This document shows, piece by piece, positions 36,085-46,692 of a stretch of 64,000 nt of DNA (within the stretch, counting starts at the first letter, position 1; each line of letters starts with the position of its first letter). The notes under the pieces are model-generated. The model was given only the letters and a program-made list of their open reading frames with translations, did not search any database and was not told the DNA's origin. The translations under genes and the position numbers were made by a program. The DNA comes from Saposhnikovia divaricata (Eukaryota; Streptophyta; Magnoliopsida; Apiales; Apiaceae), in contig CM071598.1 of the NCBI GenBank assembly GCA_036435485.1, positions 200,983,148 through 201,047,147 on the forward strand, read 5' to 3'.

Positions 36085-39000
36085 ATGCACACTCGAAGTT
36101 CAGGTACTGAAGATTTAATTACTATTGATCCTGAAATTGAAGCTACAACAAGAAGGCAAGCAGGCAAGCGAAGGAAAAACAAGAACAAGGAAGTTATGGG
36201 TGATGCACCAGCTAAAGCTCTCAGGGAGCATGGTATGCCAGATGCTACAGGCGTACTCTCAAGCATTGTCAGACCAGCAATCACAGCTACACACTTTGAA
36301 CTGAAGCCTCAGTTCATCCAATTCATCTCTAATGACTCTTTCGCAGGATTGTCCAATGAAAATCCTGTTGATCATCTTGAGAGTTTTCTGGAGAAGTGTG
36401 ATACTATAAAGATGACCAATGTAAGTGATGAAGCTGTTAAGCTGCGATTATTTCCATTCTCTCTTCGGGATGCAGCAAAAGATTGGTTGAAGGATGAAGG
36501 ACCAAATACATTCACTACTTGGGATAGTCTTGCGAAGGCTTTTCTACTTAAATTCTTCAGTCAGAAGAAGACCTCTAAGCTACGGAATGAGATCTCTAAT
36601 TTTCGTCAAGATGATGACGAGTCACTTCATGATGCTTGGAGAAAATTTAAGCGACTTCAGAGACAATGCCCTCACCATGGAATTCCTGACTGGTTGTTGA
36701 TCCAAACATTCTACAATGGGTTGACACAAGAGTTCCGAAACTTTGTTGATGCTTCTTCTGGTGGTTCTATTATGAAGAAAAGTACTGAAGATGCGAAAAC
36801 TTTGTTAGACGAGATGGCATCTAATGACAATTTTCCATACAATGATCGAAATCATCCTAAGAAGGGCGGTAAGTATGATGTTGATGCTCTAACCATGTTG
36901 AATACTACTATGCAGGCAATGGTTAAGAAGATTGAGCAATTGGATGCTAGGAGTACTTCATCTACTGTTGCTTCATGTGAGGTATGTGGAGTTGTTGGAC
37001 ACACCAAACTTGCTTGTCAATACAATCCTTCTGGAATGGCAGTTGAACAGGCTAATGCTCTTTACAATCAGAATCCAAGGCCGCAGTATAATCCTTATTC
37101 CAACACATACAATCCAGGGTGGAGAGATCATCCAAATTTCTCCTACAGGAACAATCAGGGTCAAACTCAATCTTCACAAAACAATTTTTCTCAGCCTCCT
37201 GGTTTTCAACAAGCTCCGCCACAGAAATCTAACTTGGAGAATCTCATGGAAGGGTTCATTGCTACACAATCAAAGAAGAATGACCATTTTGATTCGAGCA
37301 TTAACGAGATAAAGGCTCACAACAAGATGATGGAGAACACTATCACTCAGATTTCTCAACAGTTGAGCCAGCTAAATAAATCTTCAGGCCAACTTCCTGG
37401 TCAAACTGAGCAACCATCAAGGGGTCATATCAATGCTGTCACGTTAAGGAGTGGTAAAGAATTGAAGGAGCCGGAATTGAACGTGAGCAAAAATGTTGTG
37501 AATGCTAATGGAAGTGAAGAGGCGATTACAACTGAGAAACCGGTAGAACCAAAGGCCGTGGACGAAGAGAAGAAAGAATCAGAAGCTGTTCTTCCTAAAC
37601 CATATGTGCCACCTGTTCCTTTTCCACAAAGGTTGGCACAAGCCAAGCTAGAGAAGAAGTATGGTAAGTTCCTTGAAATTTTGCAGAAGCTATATATCAA
37701 TATCTCATTCATGGACGCTATCTCTGAGATGCCATCTTATGCAAAATTCTTAAAAGATATTTTGTCAAGGAAAAGGAAGATTGAAGAAAGCTCTACCATC
37801 TCATTAACGGCAGAGTGCAGTGCCATCTTGCAAAATGATCTTCCAAAGAAGTTAGCGGATCCAGGTAGCTACTCTATTCCTGTTCAGCTTGGGGATGTCG
37901 AAATAAAAAAGGCTTTATGTGATCTTGGAGCAAGTGTCAGTTTGATGCCACTATCAATTTGTGAAAAACTTAAGATGGGTGAACTGAAACCCACACGCAT
38001 CTCTCTACAACTGGCCGACAGAAGTGTGAAATTTCCACTTGGAATTCTTGAAGATGTGCCCCTTAAGGTAGGAAGGTTTTATATTCCATGCGATTTTGTT
38101 GTCATGGAAATGGAAGAAGATGCCAATATTCCTATCATTCTTGGGAGGCCTTTCTTAGCAACAGCTGGAGCTATTATTGACATGAAAAATGGAAGAATTT
38201 CTTTCGAAGTAGGCGACGAGAAGATGGAATTCAAGCTGCAAAGTACAATGGGACATCCTTCTACGGATGAGTTTGTTAATAGGGTGGATGCACTAGAGGA
38301 AGTGATCGACATGAAAACAAAAATTCTTTTATCTGAGGATCCACTTCAAGCCGTTCTCGAGGGTAACGTAAATGAAGAAGATGGAGAGTGTATGGGTTAC
38401 GAGAAGCTTTTGGATGCAGCACCTACATATAAGCATGAACATTCTAATGTGCTACAACATGAGGAAGTTAAGGAGAGTTCCACGCCTCCTAAGGTAGAAC
38501 TGAAACCCCTACCTGCGTCTTTGAAATATGTGTTTACGGGCCCTAATGAATCATATCCTATCATTGTCAATTCTGAGCTTGATGACATTCAAATTGAGCA
38601 ATTGCTCACGGTTTTGATAAAGTATAAAAATGTTATTGGCTATTCCATTGATGATATCAAGGGCATCAATCCATCATTCTGCATGCATAAGATTATTCTG
38701 GAAGATGAGCAAGCTTCTTCTATTGAGCACCAACGGAGACTCAATCCTAATATGATGGAGGTGGTCAAAAAGGAGGTTTTAAAACTTCTTGATGCAGGTA
38801 TAATCTATCCTATCTCTGATAGCAAGTGGGTCAGTCCGGTACATGTTGTTCCAAAGAAGGGAGGAATGACCGTGGTGAAGAATGATAAGGGTGAGATGAT
38901 TTCTACTAGAACTGTTACAGGGTGGCGCATGTGCATTGATTATCGAAAATTGAATAAGGCCACAAGGAAAGATCATTTTCCTCTCCCTTTTATTGATCAA

Positions 39001-39465
39001 ATGCTTGAAAGGTTGGCGAAACATTCTTACTTCTGCTTCTTAGATGGATATTCAGGTTTTTTCCAGATTCCTATTCATCCAGATGATCAAGAAAAGACAA
39101 CTTTTACATGTCCCTATGGTACATTTGCCTACCGCAGAATGCCGTTTGGTCTATGTTGTGCTCCTCCCACCTTTCAGCGATGTATGATGGCAATTTTCTC
39201 AGATTTCATTGAAGACATTATGGAGGTTTTTATGGATGACTTCTCAGTTGGTGGAACTTCTTTTGACATGTGCTTACATAACTTGAAGAAGGTGCTTCAT
39301 AGATGTCAAGAAGTTAATCTCATTCTCAATTGGGAAAAGTGCCACTTTATGGTACAAGAGGGAGTTGTTCTGGGTCATGTTGTTTCGAAGAGAGGCCTTG
39401 AAGTTGATAAAGCCAAGGTCGAGGTTGTTGAGCGCTTGCCACCCCTACTTCAGTCAAGGGGATAA
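36085..39465 (+). CDS. Athila-type gag-protease-RT polyprotein (5' part of gag-pol)
   Basis: 1,126 codons from ATG (MHTRSSGTED). Gag: ATHFELKPQFIQFI (about 71-84), DHLESFLEKC, FSLRDAAKDWL and ALHD-like SLHDAWRKFKRL. The nucleocapsid knuckle CEVCGVVGHTKLAC is at 298-311. A proline/glutamine linker follows. The protease region is around residue 613 with ALCDLGASVSLMPLS; DLGA in place of D-S/T-G-A is normal in Athila. RT includes WRMCIDYRKLN, PYGTFAYRRMPFGL and FMDD at 1049-1052 (F instead of Y is common in this lineage). The frame runs into a stop 7 codons after a four-C run at 39442-39445; with five Cs it would join the next ORF. The start ATG lies 138 bp after the LTR. Otherwise it looks intact. 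Confidence 0.93.
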   Translation: MHTRSSGTEDLITIDPEIEATTRRQAGKRRKNKNKEVMGDAPAKALREHGMPDATGVLSSIVRPAITATHFELKPQFIQFISNDSFAGLSNENPVDHLESFLEKCDTIKMTNVSDEAVKLRLFPFSLRDAAKDWLKDEGPNTFTTWDSLAKAFLLKFFSQKKTSKLRNEISNFRQDDDESLHDAWRKFKRLQRQCPHHGIPDWLLIQTFYNGLTQEFRNFVDASSGGSIMKKSTEDAKTLLDEMASNDNFPYNDRNHPKKGGKYDVDALTMLNTTMQAMVKKIEQLDARSTSSTVASCEVCGVVGHTKLACQYNPSGMAVEQANALYNQNPRPQYNPYSNTYNPGWRDHPNFSYRNNQGQTQSSQNNFSQPPGFQQAPPQKSNLENLMEGFIATQSKKNDHFDSSINEIKAHNKMMENTITQISQQLSQLNKSSGQLPGQTEQPSRGHINAVTLRSGKELKEPELNVSKNVVNANGSEEAITTEKPVEPKAVDEEKKESEAVLPKPYVPPVPFPQRLAQAKLEKKYGKFLEILQKLYINISFMDAISEMPSYAKFLKDILSRKRKIEESSTISLTAECSAILQNDLPKKLADPGSYSIPVQLGDVEIKKALCDLGASVSLMPLSICEKLKMGELKPTRISLQLADRSVKFPLGILEDVPLKVGRFYIPCDFVVMEMEEDANIPIILGRPFLATAGAIIDMKNGRISFEVGDEKMEFKLQSTMGHPSTDEFVNRVDALEEVIDMKTKILLSEDPLQAVLEGNVNEEDGECMGYEKLLDAAPTYKHEHSNVLQHEEVKESSTPPKVELKPLPASLKYVFTGPNESYPIIVNSELDDIQIEQLLTVLIKYKNVIGYSIDDIKGINPSFCMHKIILEDEQASSIEHQRRLNPNMMEVVKKEVLKLLDAGIIYPISDSKWVSPVHVVPKKGGMTVVKNDKGEMISTRTVTGWRMCIDYRKLNKATRKDHFPLPFIDQMLERLAKHSYFCFLDGYSGFFQIPIHPDDQEKTTFTCPYGTFAYRRMPFGLCCAPPTFQRCMMAIFSDFIEDIMEVFMDDFSVGGTSFDMCLHNLKKVLHRCQEVNLILNWEKCHFMVQEGVVLGHVVSKRGLEVDKAKVEVVERLPPLLQSRG

Positions 39466-41399
39466 GAAGTTTTCTTGGTCATGCGGGATTCTATCGCCGT
39501 TTCATAAAAGATTTTTCGAAGATTGCTCGACCTCTTACCGAGCTCTTGGGTAAGGAGGTACCTTTTATGTTCACTGATGCTTGTGTTGAGGCTTTTGAAA
39601 CATTGAAGAAAGCACTTGTTTCTGCTCCAATTATACAACCACCGGATTGGAGTCTACCATTTGAGATAATGTGTGATGCTAGTGATCAAGCTGTTGGTGC
39701 AGTCCTAGGCCAAAGGAAAGATGGAAAGCTACATGCTATATACTATATAAGCAAGACCTTGGATGGGGCTCACATTAATTATGCAACCACGGAGAAAGAA
39801 TTGCTAGCAGTGGTCTACTCTATGGAAAAATTTCGATCCTATCTCGTTGGTTCAAAAGTTATTGTTCACACGGATCATGCAGCTTTGAGATACTTGATGA
39901 GTAAGAAGGATGCTAAACCTCGTCTGATTCGGTGGATTTTGCTTCTTCAAGAATTTGACTTAGAGATTAAGGATAAGAAAGGGGCTGAGAACGTGGTTGC
40001 GGATCATCTTTCATGCCTTACTCTTAATATAGGTGGTGATGAATCTACTCTGATTGTTGATTCTTTTCCTGATGATCATCTACTTTCTCTTGCAAGTCTA
40101 GAGGTTCCTTGGTATGCTGACATAGCAAACTTCTTAGCTAGTGGAACTGTTCCTCATGGTTATTCGTCACAGCAAAAGAAGAAATTTTTCTATGATGTGA
40201 GGAAGCATTTTTGGGATGATCCATTTCTCTATAAATCTTGTGCTGATGGAGTTATTAGACGATGTGTTCCGTATAATGAGATTGCTTCTATAATCTCACA
40301 TTGTCACGATTCGCCAAGTGATGGTCATGCAAGTACTACGAAAACTGCAGCAAAGGTTCTTCAGTGCGGTTTTTATTGGCCAACTCTTTTTAAAGATGTC
40401 CACCAATATGTTCATTCTTGTGATCGTTGCCAGAGAACGGGGAATATTTCAAGACGCAATGAGATGCCTCTCAATAGCATTCTTGAAGTAGAGCTTTTCG
40501 ATGTGTGGGGAGTAGATTTTATGGGACCTTTCCCTCCATCTTTTACGAATAGATATATCTTGGTAGCTGTGGATTACGTCTCGAAATGGGTTGAAGCCGT
40601 TGCATCTCCCACTAATGATGCTCGCGTTGTGAGCAAATTCTTTAAGAAGACGATTTTTCCTAGATTTGGAGTGCCAAGGATTTTAATCAGTGATGGAGGA
40701 AAGCATTTTCTCGAGAATCGTTTTGAAGCTATGTTGAAGAAATATGGAGTTTATCATAAGGTGGGACTTTCTTATCATCCCCAAACCAGTGGTCAGGTGG
40801 AGATCTCTAATCGCGAAATAAAGACTATCTTGGAAAAGACAGTAGCAAAATCAAGGAAAGATTGGTCTATGAAACTTGATGATGCACTTTGGGCGTACAG
40901 AACTGCGTTTAAGACACCTATTGGGACAACTCCGTATAGATTGGTTTATGGAAAAGCATGTCATCTTCCCGTTGAGTTGGAGCATCGTGCATTTTGGGCT
41001 ATCAAAGGTTTGAATTTCGATATGTTAGCAGCGGGTGAGAAGAGACTTCTACAACTTAATGAGCTTGAAGAGCTTCGTTTTGAGGCTTATGAGAGTTCTA
41101 AGCTTTACAAGGAGAAAACAAAGAAGTGGCATGATAAGGGGATATTACGTAGAGAATTTAAGGAAGGGGAGTTAGTTCTTCTATTCAATTCGAGGTTAAG
41201 ACTTTTTCCCGGAAAACTCCGTTCTAGGTGGTCGGGTCCGTTCAAGGTACGCAAAGTTTTTCCGTATGGTTCTGTCGAATTGTTGAATTCCAAAGGAGAG
41301 TCGTTTAAGGTGAATGGTCAACGAGTGAAACACTATCGAGCTAGTGAACCAATTAACGAGGAGGTGGATATTCGGTTGTCTTCTCCTCTTTCAGAATGA
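39444..41399 (+). CDS. Athila-type RNase H-integrase (3' part of gag-pol)
   Basis: Open from 39444 (PTSVKGIRSFLGHAGFYRRF) to TGA at 41397-41399; the first ATG, at 39546, is internal and not a real start. RNase H: FEIMCDASDQAVGAVLGQ, TEKELLAVVY, HTDHAALRYL, ENVVADHLS. Integrase zinc region: HCHDSPSDGHAS and CDRCQRTG. Catalytic core: D in GVDFMGPF, D in ISDGGKHF, E in GQVEISNREIK. The C-terminal GPF region is SRWSGPFKVRKVFPYGSVEL. No chromodomain follows. It is displaced by one base from the upstream frame, so as written it would not be translated with gag. Confidence 0.92.
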   Translation, partial: PTSVKGIRSFLGHAGFYRRFIKDFSKIARPLTELLGKEVPFMFTDACVEAFETLKKALVSAPIIQPPDWSLPFEIMCDASDQAVGAVLGQRKDGKLHAIYYISKTLDGAHINYATTEKELLAVVYSMEKFRSYLVGSKVIVHTDHAALRYLMSKKDAKPRLIRWILLLQEFDLEIKDKKGAENVVADHLSCLTLNIGGDESTLIVDSFPDDHLLSLASLEVPWYADIANFLASGTVPHGYSSQQKKKFFYDVRKHFWDDPFLYKSCADGVIRRCVPYNEIASIISHCHDSPSDGHASTTKTAAKVLQCGFYWPTLFKDVHQYVHSCDRCQRTGNISRRNEMPLNSILEVELFDVWGVDFMGPFPPSFTNRYILVAVDYVSKWVEAVASPTNDARVVSKFFKKTIFPRFGVPRILISDGGKHFLENRFEAMLKKYGVYHKVGLSYHPQTSGQVEISNREIKTILEKTVAKSRKDWSMKLDDALWAYRTAFKTPIGTTPYRLVYGKACHLPVELEHRAFWAIKGLNFDMLAAGEKRLLQLNELEELRFEAYESSKLYKEKTKKWHDKGILRREFKEGELVLLFNSRLRLFPGKLRSRWSGPFKVRKVFPYGSVELLNSKGESFKVNGQRVKHYRASEPINEEVDIRLSSPLSE

Positions 41400-41572
41400 T
41401 TGAAGTGACAATGTCGGGCTAACGACATTAAACAAACGCGCTACTTGGGAGGCAACCCAAGCTTTTGTGATTTATTTTCTTTGAAAGAAAAAAAAAGAAA
41501 AAAAAAAGAAAAGAAAGAAAAAAAAAGAAAGAAGAAAAAAAAAAAAAGGTGATTTTCGCAGGCAGCAACCCT

Positions 41573-41695
41573 GTAACGCAGACTGCGCCTGCGTTACTGA
41601 CTATTACGCAGTCTGCCCCCCTGTAACGCAGGCTGCGCCTGCGTTACTGCCCCCCGCGCAGTCTGCAGACCTAAAACGCAGCCTGCGGCTGCGTT
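41573..41695. repeat. Three GC-rich hairpins with TGC loops
   Basis: GTAACGCAGGC-TGC-GCCTGCGTTAC at 41623-41647 is a perfect 11-bp stem. 41573-41597 repeats it with a 9-bp perfect outer stem, and 41675-41695 has AACGCAGCC-TGC-GGCTGCGTT, a 9-bp stem. They stand out in AT-rich surroundings. Confidence 0.9.
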
Positions 41696-43349
41696 ACACC
41701 CCTTCCAGATTTTTTTTTCCCCGAAAATTGTTGTTTTAACCCCCAAAATTCCCCCAAATTTAATCCTAACTCATATTTCTTCAATTCTAAATTCCTATAT
41801 CTATCCTACATCAAATCCTAACCTCTCCAAATCTCTCCTACACAATTGAAATTTTTATTCAACCTATCCATCATCTTATATATATACACACCTTTCCATA
41901 CAAATCCAATTCCTCTTCTATTTTCTTTAAATCTCCAAAAATTCAATTCTAAAGAGGAATTAATTGCAAGTTCACCTCTCCAATTCGTAGTGGGTTTATT
42001 TCTTCTCTCCAATTTTATTTTGATTGCGAATTTGTGTTCTTGTAAATTGGGATTTATATTATTCTTGATATATTGGGGTATTTTTGGTGTGATATTACTT
42101 GGTAATTTTTGGTGGAGCTTCTTGTGAGTTGGGTATTGATTCTTTTGGCTCGTAAACATGGGAGAGATAGTGCTAATGTTGGGAAATTTTTTATTTTCGA
42201 CGGTGGAGGTTAAATTTAATCGGTTGCTGTGAGGCTAATTGCTAAGGAAAGGGGATTTTTGCGAGAAAAATTTGTTGGTTTGGTTCATATGATTAGTGAG
42301 TGGTTCGGGAGTTTTATGCCAAATGCAACCGTGATCACCTACGGAAGTGGTGAGTGGGTGGCTTCTAAGCGAATGAGGGGTGGTTTTCACATCCGACAAC
42401 TTGATTCCAGGGGAGTTTTCTTTCTTTTCTTTTTAGTGTAGTTTTATTTTGTTTTTAGTTGTAGTTTTGTATCTTGTTCATTAGTTCATTGGGGACAATG
42501 AACCACTTAAGTGTGGGGATGAGTTTTCGATGATTAAAACAAAAAAACAAAAAAATTATATATTATAAAATTCAAAAAAAAATTTAAAAAAAATTAAAAA
42601 TACCAAAAATAATTCTAGCCATGCAATTTGATTAGTTGTTGTATTTTGCTTGATACACCCATGCATGCGTAGAATTCTTGTGTTTGTGGATTCTTTTGTA
42701 TGAGAAGTGACGTGCTTTGTTCTTGTGCACAAACTTACACTAGCAAGTTGAAGCTGGTAGACTTAATTGGATGTAGTAAGTGATTAGAATGACATGAATA
42801 TGTGTAAGATGACTTGGTTTTCATGCTTTGAGTACAAGTAGGTGCGTTAAAGAGTCTTGTTACTTGGGATTGATTATGTTTTGTCACACCAAGTGAGTTT
42901 TGAGCCTATATGCATATCTTTTGCATGATTTTTCGTTTGCTTGAGTGTCCACATGTTGTTTACATTGCTAGCACTTACTTGAGATCTTTCTTGAAATGCA
43001 TGATATTACTTGATGATGAGATGATAAAGGCACTTAGGTTTAACCTCGTATTTCCCATAATTCCACACCTTTTATACATGATCAATTAGTTAACCCGTTG
43101 AGCTTAATCCTATTCTTTCGGTGACACACCACATTACTTGCCATTATCCTTTTTATTCTGTTGGCCTTACATTGAATTTGAACCTAAATTGTCAAAGGCT
43201 AGTATTGTGCTTAAGGGAGTAATAAGGTGTTCATAAAATGGGGGTTATTGATGATCATACCATTGGGGAATATTGATTTTGGTTGATGCTTGTTAGTCGA
43301 AATTCATAAAAATATCTATGGATCATTGTGCTTATTCCTTGGCTCTCAG

Positions 43350-43418
43350 AAAAAAAAAAAGAAAAAAAAGAAAAAAAATAGAAAAAAAAAGAAAAAAAAA
43401 AAAGAGAAAAAATAAATA
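43350..43418. repeat. A-rich tract flanked by an inverted repeat
   Basis: About 60 bp of A runs broken by single G/T, bounded by CTCTCAGA on the left and TCTGAGAG on the right, which could pair. Confidence 0.8.
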
Positions 43419-44218
43419 AATCTGAGAGCATTCTTATGTTTGTATGATCCTTCTTCATTCGACTAGTCAAGTTATTATGTAAGGGTTATTGAAAAATCCA
43501 AGTGTGGGGAAGTATTTTTGTGGTTTTAATAGAAAGGGAATGGAATGAATTATATTGTTGGGTACTAGCTTTTGACATTTAACCTGTTTTAGCTTTACTT
43601 GACATACCTGGTCCCTAGCCCACGCTACAACCTGAATAAAGACCTTTTGATTGTCATCGGTGATGTATGTTGTGTTGAGAGTGAGATTGATTGCGAGTGT
43701 CAAGTTGTGTTTATGATTTTGTTGGAATTGAGTGATACACTTAACCTTGTTCTTGAGTGAATATTCGTTTTTGAGTGAAAGGTGAGTTATTACTTGTTTT
43801 GGCATAGGAGATCCCAGGTTTAGACTTAAAGATGTATTTCTTGTGGGCTTAGCATGATTACCAACGATTTTTACACTTGACATGAATTTTTATGATCTTC
43901 TGCATGTTGGTTGAGTAGACTACGTGAATACTTGCACTTTCGACACCAAGACATCGTATGTTTGCTTTGATTCTTAAGTTGATGTGGCATGAGAGGACTT
44001 GTGTGTGTGGTGTTGTGTTAGCATTGATCTTTTGCATGGTTAGATGAATTTTGTGGGTACATTCACTATAAACCCTCACGAGACAACACTCGTCCTACTA
44101 GGGCTGCCTAGGGGTTTAACGGCTTGTTGCATATGCTCAATGCAATCGTGTCATCTACGAAAGTGATGTTAGGACTTAGTTTTTATTTCACTTATTTGCC
44201 CGAGGACGTGCAAATGCT

Positions 44219-44233
44219 TAGTGTGGGGATGTT
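44219..44233 (+). other. Polypurine tract of the Athila-type element
   Basis: AGTGTGGGGATGT directly before TGATAGAG of the 3' LTR. Similar motifs at about 42510 and 43501 lie upstream. Confidence 0.7.
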
Positions 44234-45568
44234 TGATAGAGTATATTTTTATATATATTTTAGATGATTTTATTCTCATATTTATTGTGTTTTGCATTGA
44301 TTTGGATTTTTATTTAATAGATTTTATTGTTTTATTGTAGGAAATAAAGAATTCATGACTTGGAAGGATTTGGAGCAAAAAGAGCTATTTTGGAGATAAA
44401 ATAGGAGAAAATTCGTATTATTGGGCTGCACAGGCTGCCTGCACTGTTTGGGTCATATCTTGAGTTCCAGAAGTCAGAATTTAACGATCTTACTGTCCAC
44501 GCGAAGCTTAGGGAATTATCTTTAATTCAGAGGTGGTCCAGTAAGCAAAATCCAACTGGAAGAGCCCAGAAACAGAGGAGAAAAATAAGTGACGAATTTT
44601 ACAAGAAAATCCTATTCAATTATGGATATCTTTTTGTAAATTGATTAGAATATTAAAAATACTTTTATTAGGAGATAGAGATCAGATTTTATTAAGGAGT
44701 TTTATTATAAAAGAGGAGGAGAGCGTGAAAAGAAAAATATAGATACACACATTAGAACTTTGTAAACATCTTTGGTGGAGATTTGTGGAGAACTTTTATT
44801 TTCTTTGAAGATTGAAGGTTTTTCTCTTTCTCTTTTCTTTATAATATGATTTGTTCAATTTATAATTCTTGTTTTGTTAATTCAATTATGAGTGAGTAGA
44901 TAATTAATCTAGGGTTAAGTAGAACCCTAGTTATGATTGATGTGTGATTTTCCCAATTCCCCCAATTTGATTGTTTAATTGCTTTTGCTTATTGAGTTGT
45001 TTTAATTAGCAATTACAAATCAGACGTGATTATGTGTCTTGTTTGAACCAATATCTAATTATCAACGAGAGTTGGATTTAGATGGTTGTGATTTATCCAA
45101 TAAGAACATGAGATTCTCCATGAGAATAGGTAGAATGAATTGTTAGGAAATTAGGGTGCTATGCTTAATGTCTCTAATATGCATGATACCATGAGAATAG
45201 GCTTGATTGTATTTTAGAGAAGCCATTAATACTTGAGAGAGGTTATTGGTATTCTTAGGGCGCATCTTTCCTGTTGAGCAGCGTACGATTAATTGGGGAG
45301 GGAATTCACAATTGCATCAATTCATGCTAGTGGGGATACTTAATTCTGGATGTTTTTAATATTTGATTAATACAGCGAAATTCTCTTAGTATAAAATTAG
45401 TTTAATAATCTCTCAAAATCTATTGTGTTACTTGCTTAGCAGAATTAAATCAGAAACAACTAGTGATTGATACGTTTGTCTCTGTGGGATCGACTCTGAC
45501 TTACCCTACTACATAGTTAGAAGGATTTGTTAGAATTATTATTTGATAGGCACGCGACGGCCTTGTCA
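44234..45568 (+). repeat. 3' LTR of the Athila-type element
   Basis: 1,335 bp, the same length as the 5' LTR, with about seven substitutions counted by eye and no indels. Confidence 0.97.
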
Positions 45569-45573
45569 ACTAT

Positions 45574-46009
45574 TCATCTAGTTACTTTTTGCTTTCTAGT
45601 TTACTCTCCTAATTATCTAGTTACATGATACTTGCATGTAATATCCTTCCTTGTATTTTTATTTCTCCACCAATGGTTGTCACTTAATCCTTAATTCCTC
45701 AAAATTAATATCTCATTTCTTGAATATAATAATATATAATTCACTGTCCGGTCAAATAGTACACCAGAATACAAATTGGAATTTCTGAATTCCGATCGTC
45801 TTTACATACACTTATTTGCTCCGTGAATCACTAATATGACTTCGAAATATCCATACCATGTCTTGTACATAGGGTGGCGTGATATTTGTTTGGTCCTCAA
45901 AATCACTATTCATCCATAAATTACTATTCACGTATGACAAACACTATTCACGTATATACTTATTCTTAATAAGAAAAGTTTTAATTCTACCGAAAACTGG
46001 GTTCTTACA
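45574..46009 (-). repeat. 3' LTR of R, segment 3
   Basis: The U3 start of the 3' LTR (minus strand TGTAAGAACCCAGTTTTC at 46009), matching about 55256-55691. It follows the Athila target duplication at 45569-45573. Confidence 0.92.
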
Positions 46010-46022
46010 GTCTCCCCTCCTT
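46010..46022 (-). other. Polypurine tract of element R
   Basis: Minus strand reads AAGGAGGGGAGAC immediately before the LTR, identical in style to element A. Confidence 0.88.
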
Positions 46023-46500
46023 AAAAGGATTCCGTCCCGGAATCAGTTTAGGAATCACTGGGGTTACTCCTTCTTTGTTTCACTCTTTCAACTTCCAGGT
46101 GGATTCTTCCTCATCTTGATTTTCTCACAATTCCTTATTAGTTTGAAAACCTTGTTCCTCAGCACTTGTCCTTTTCTATCCATGATTTCCACGAGTTTCT
46201 CCACATAGGTCAAGTCTGGTTGTAGGTCCACTTGGTCGTACTCTATCACATGCCGATAGTCGGTGTGGTAGGGTCGTAACATAGAAGTATAAAACACATT
46301 ATGAATTTGCTGCAAGTTTGGGGCAAGGCTAACTCGTAGGCTAACTTCCCAATACGCCTCAAAATCTCAAAAGGTCCAATAAACCTCAAACTTAGCTTCT
46401 CTTTCTTAACAAACCGCATCAATCCTTTCCAGGGGATACCTTTAGCATCACGAAGTCTCCCACCTCATACTCCTTTGATATCTCATAAAATTTGACCACT
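46021..46500 (-). pseudogene. Element R: remnant of Ty3 pol C-terminus
   Basis: The minus strand reads integrase C-terminal sequence (VSPWKGLMRF, LSLRFIGPFEILRRIGKLAY) at about 46330-46480. QIHNVFYTSMLRPYHTDYRH and IMDRKGQVLRNKVFK follow at 46315-46088, with frame changes, down to a stop next to the polypurine tract. It is the same pol tail as in element A (Tekay/Del-type). Nothing of RT, RNase H or the integrase core was recognised further upstream in R. Confidence 0.8.
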
Positions 46501-46518
46501 CGAAATAATGGGTTGCGT

Positions 46519-46692
46519 AAAAAAAAACTAATGACTTTTACATACACTCGTCTGTACCGTAAAGACGTAATATAAATTCGAAATCTTCATTTAATAATTC
46601 GTACATATCGTGATTGCAAAATTTTCTCATCCACCCATAAAATTACTATTCATCCAGGTTTCGAATATTCACGAAAATTAGGGCTATTACAG
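46519..46692 (-). repeat. LTR stub of a third related Ty3 family inside R
   Basis: Minus strand begins TGTAATAGCCCTAATTTTC at 46692, right after a polypurine-like AAGGAGATGAGAC (46693-46705) and a pol-end sequence AGAATCCTTTT. About 170 bp resemble the first part of LTRs A and R (TGAATAGTAATTTTATGG, GTGTATGTAAA). It stops at an A9 run at about 46520, where R's own pol tail begins. Confidence 0.7.

Larger units (their letters stand above)
41400..44233 (+). other. Post-pol region of the Athila-type element, no env-like ORF found
   Basis: Holds A/G-rich tracts (about 41487-41548 and 43350-43418), three GC-rich hairpins (41573-41695), and three polypurine-like AGTGTGGGGA motifs (about 42510, 43501 and 44219). 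A hydrophobic 93-codon frame at 41846-42127 and other short frames are open but unsupported. Athila elements often carry an env-like ORF here; none is recognisable. Confidence 0.75.
34612..45568 (+). mobile_element. Athila-type Ty3 element, nearly intact and young
   Basis: 10,957 bp with two 1,335 bp LTRs and a perfect TSD ACTAT (34607-34611, 45569-45573). The primer site matches tRNA-Asp, and gag-pol has the Athila look (protease DLGA, integrase without chromodomain). About seven substitutions separate the LTRs (0.5%), so it is the youngest insertion in the window. Gag-pol is a single frame broken only by one missing base at 39442-39445. The 2.8 kb after pol, where Athila elements often carry an env-like ORF, has no recognisable one. 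Confidence 0.95.

Noticed and set aside
41846..42127. Hydrophobic 93-codon frame considered as an env-like protein
   Set aside because: AT-rich region biased to hydrophobic codons; no signal peptide architecture, no second half and no similarity I can recognise.
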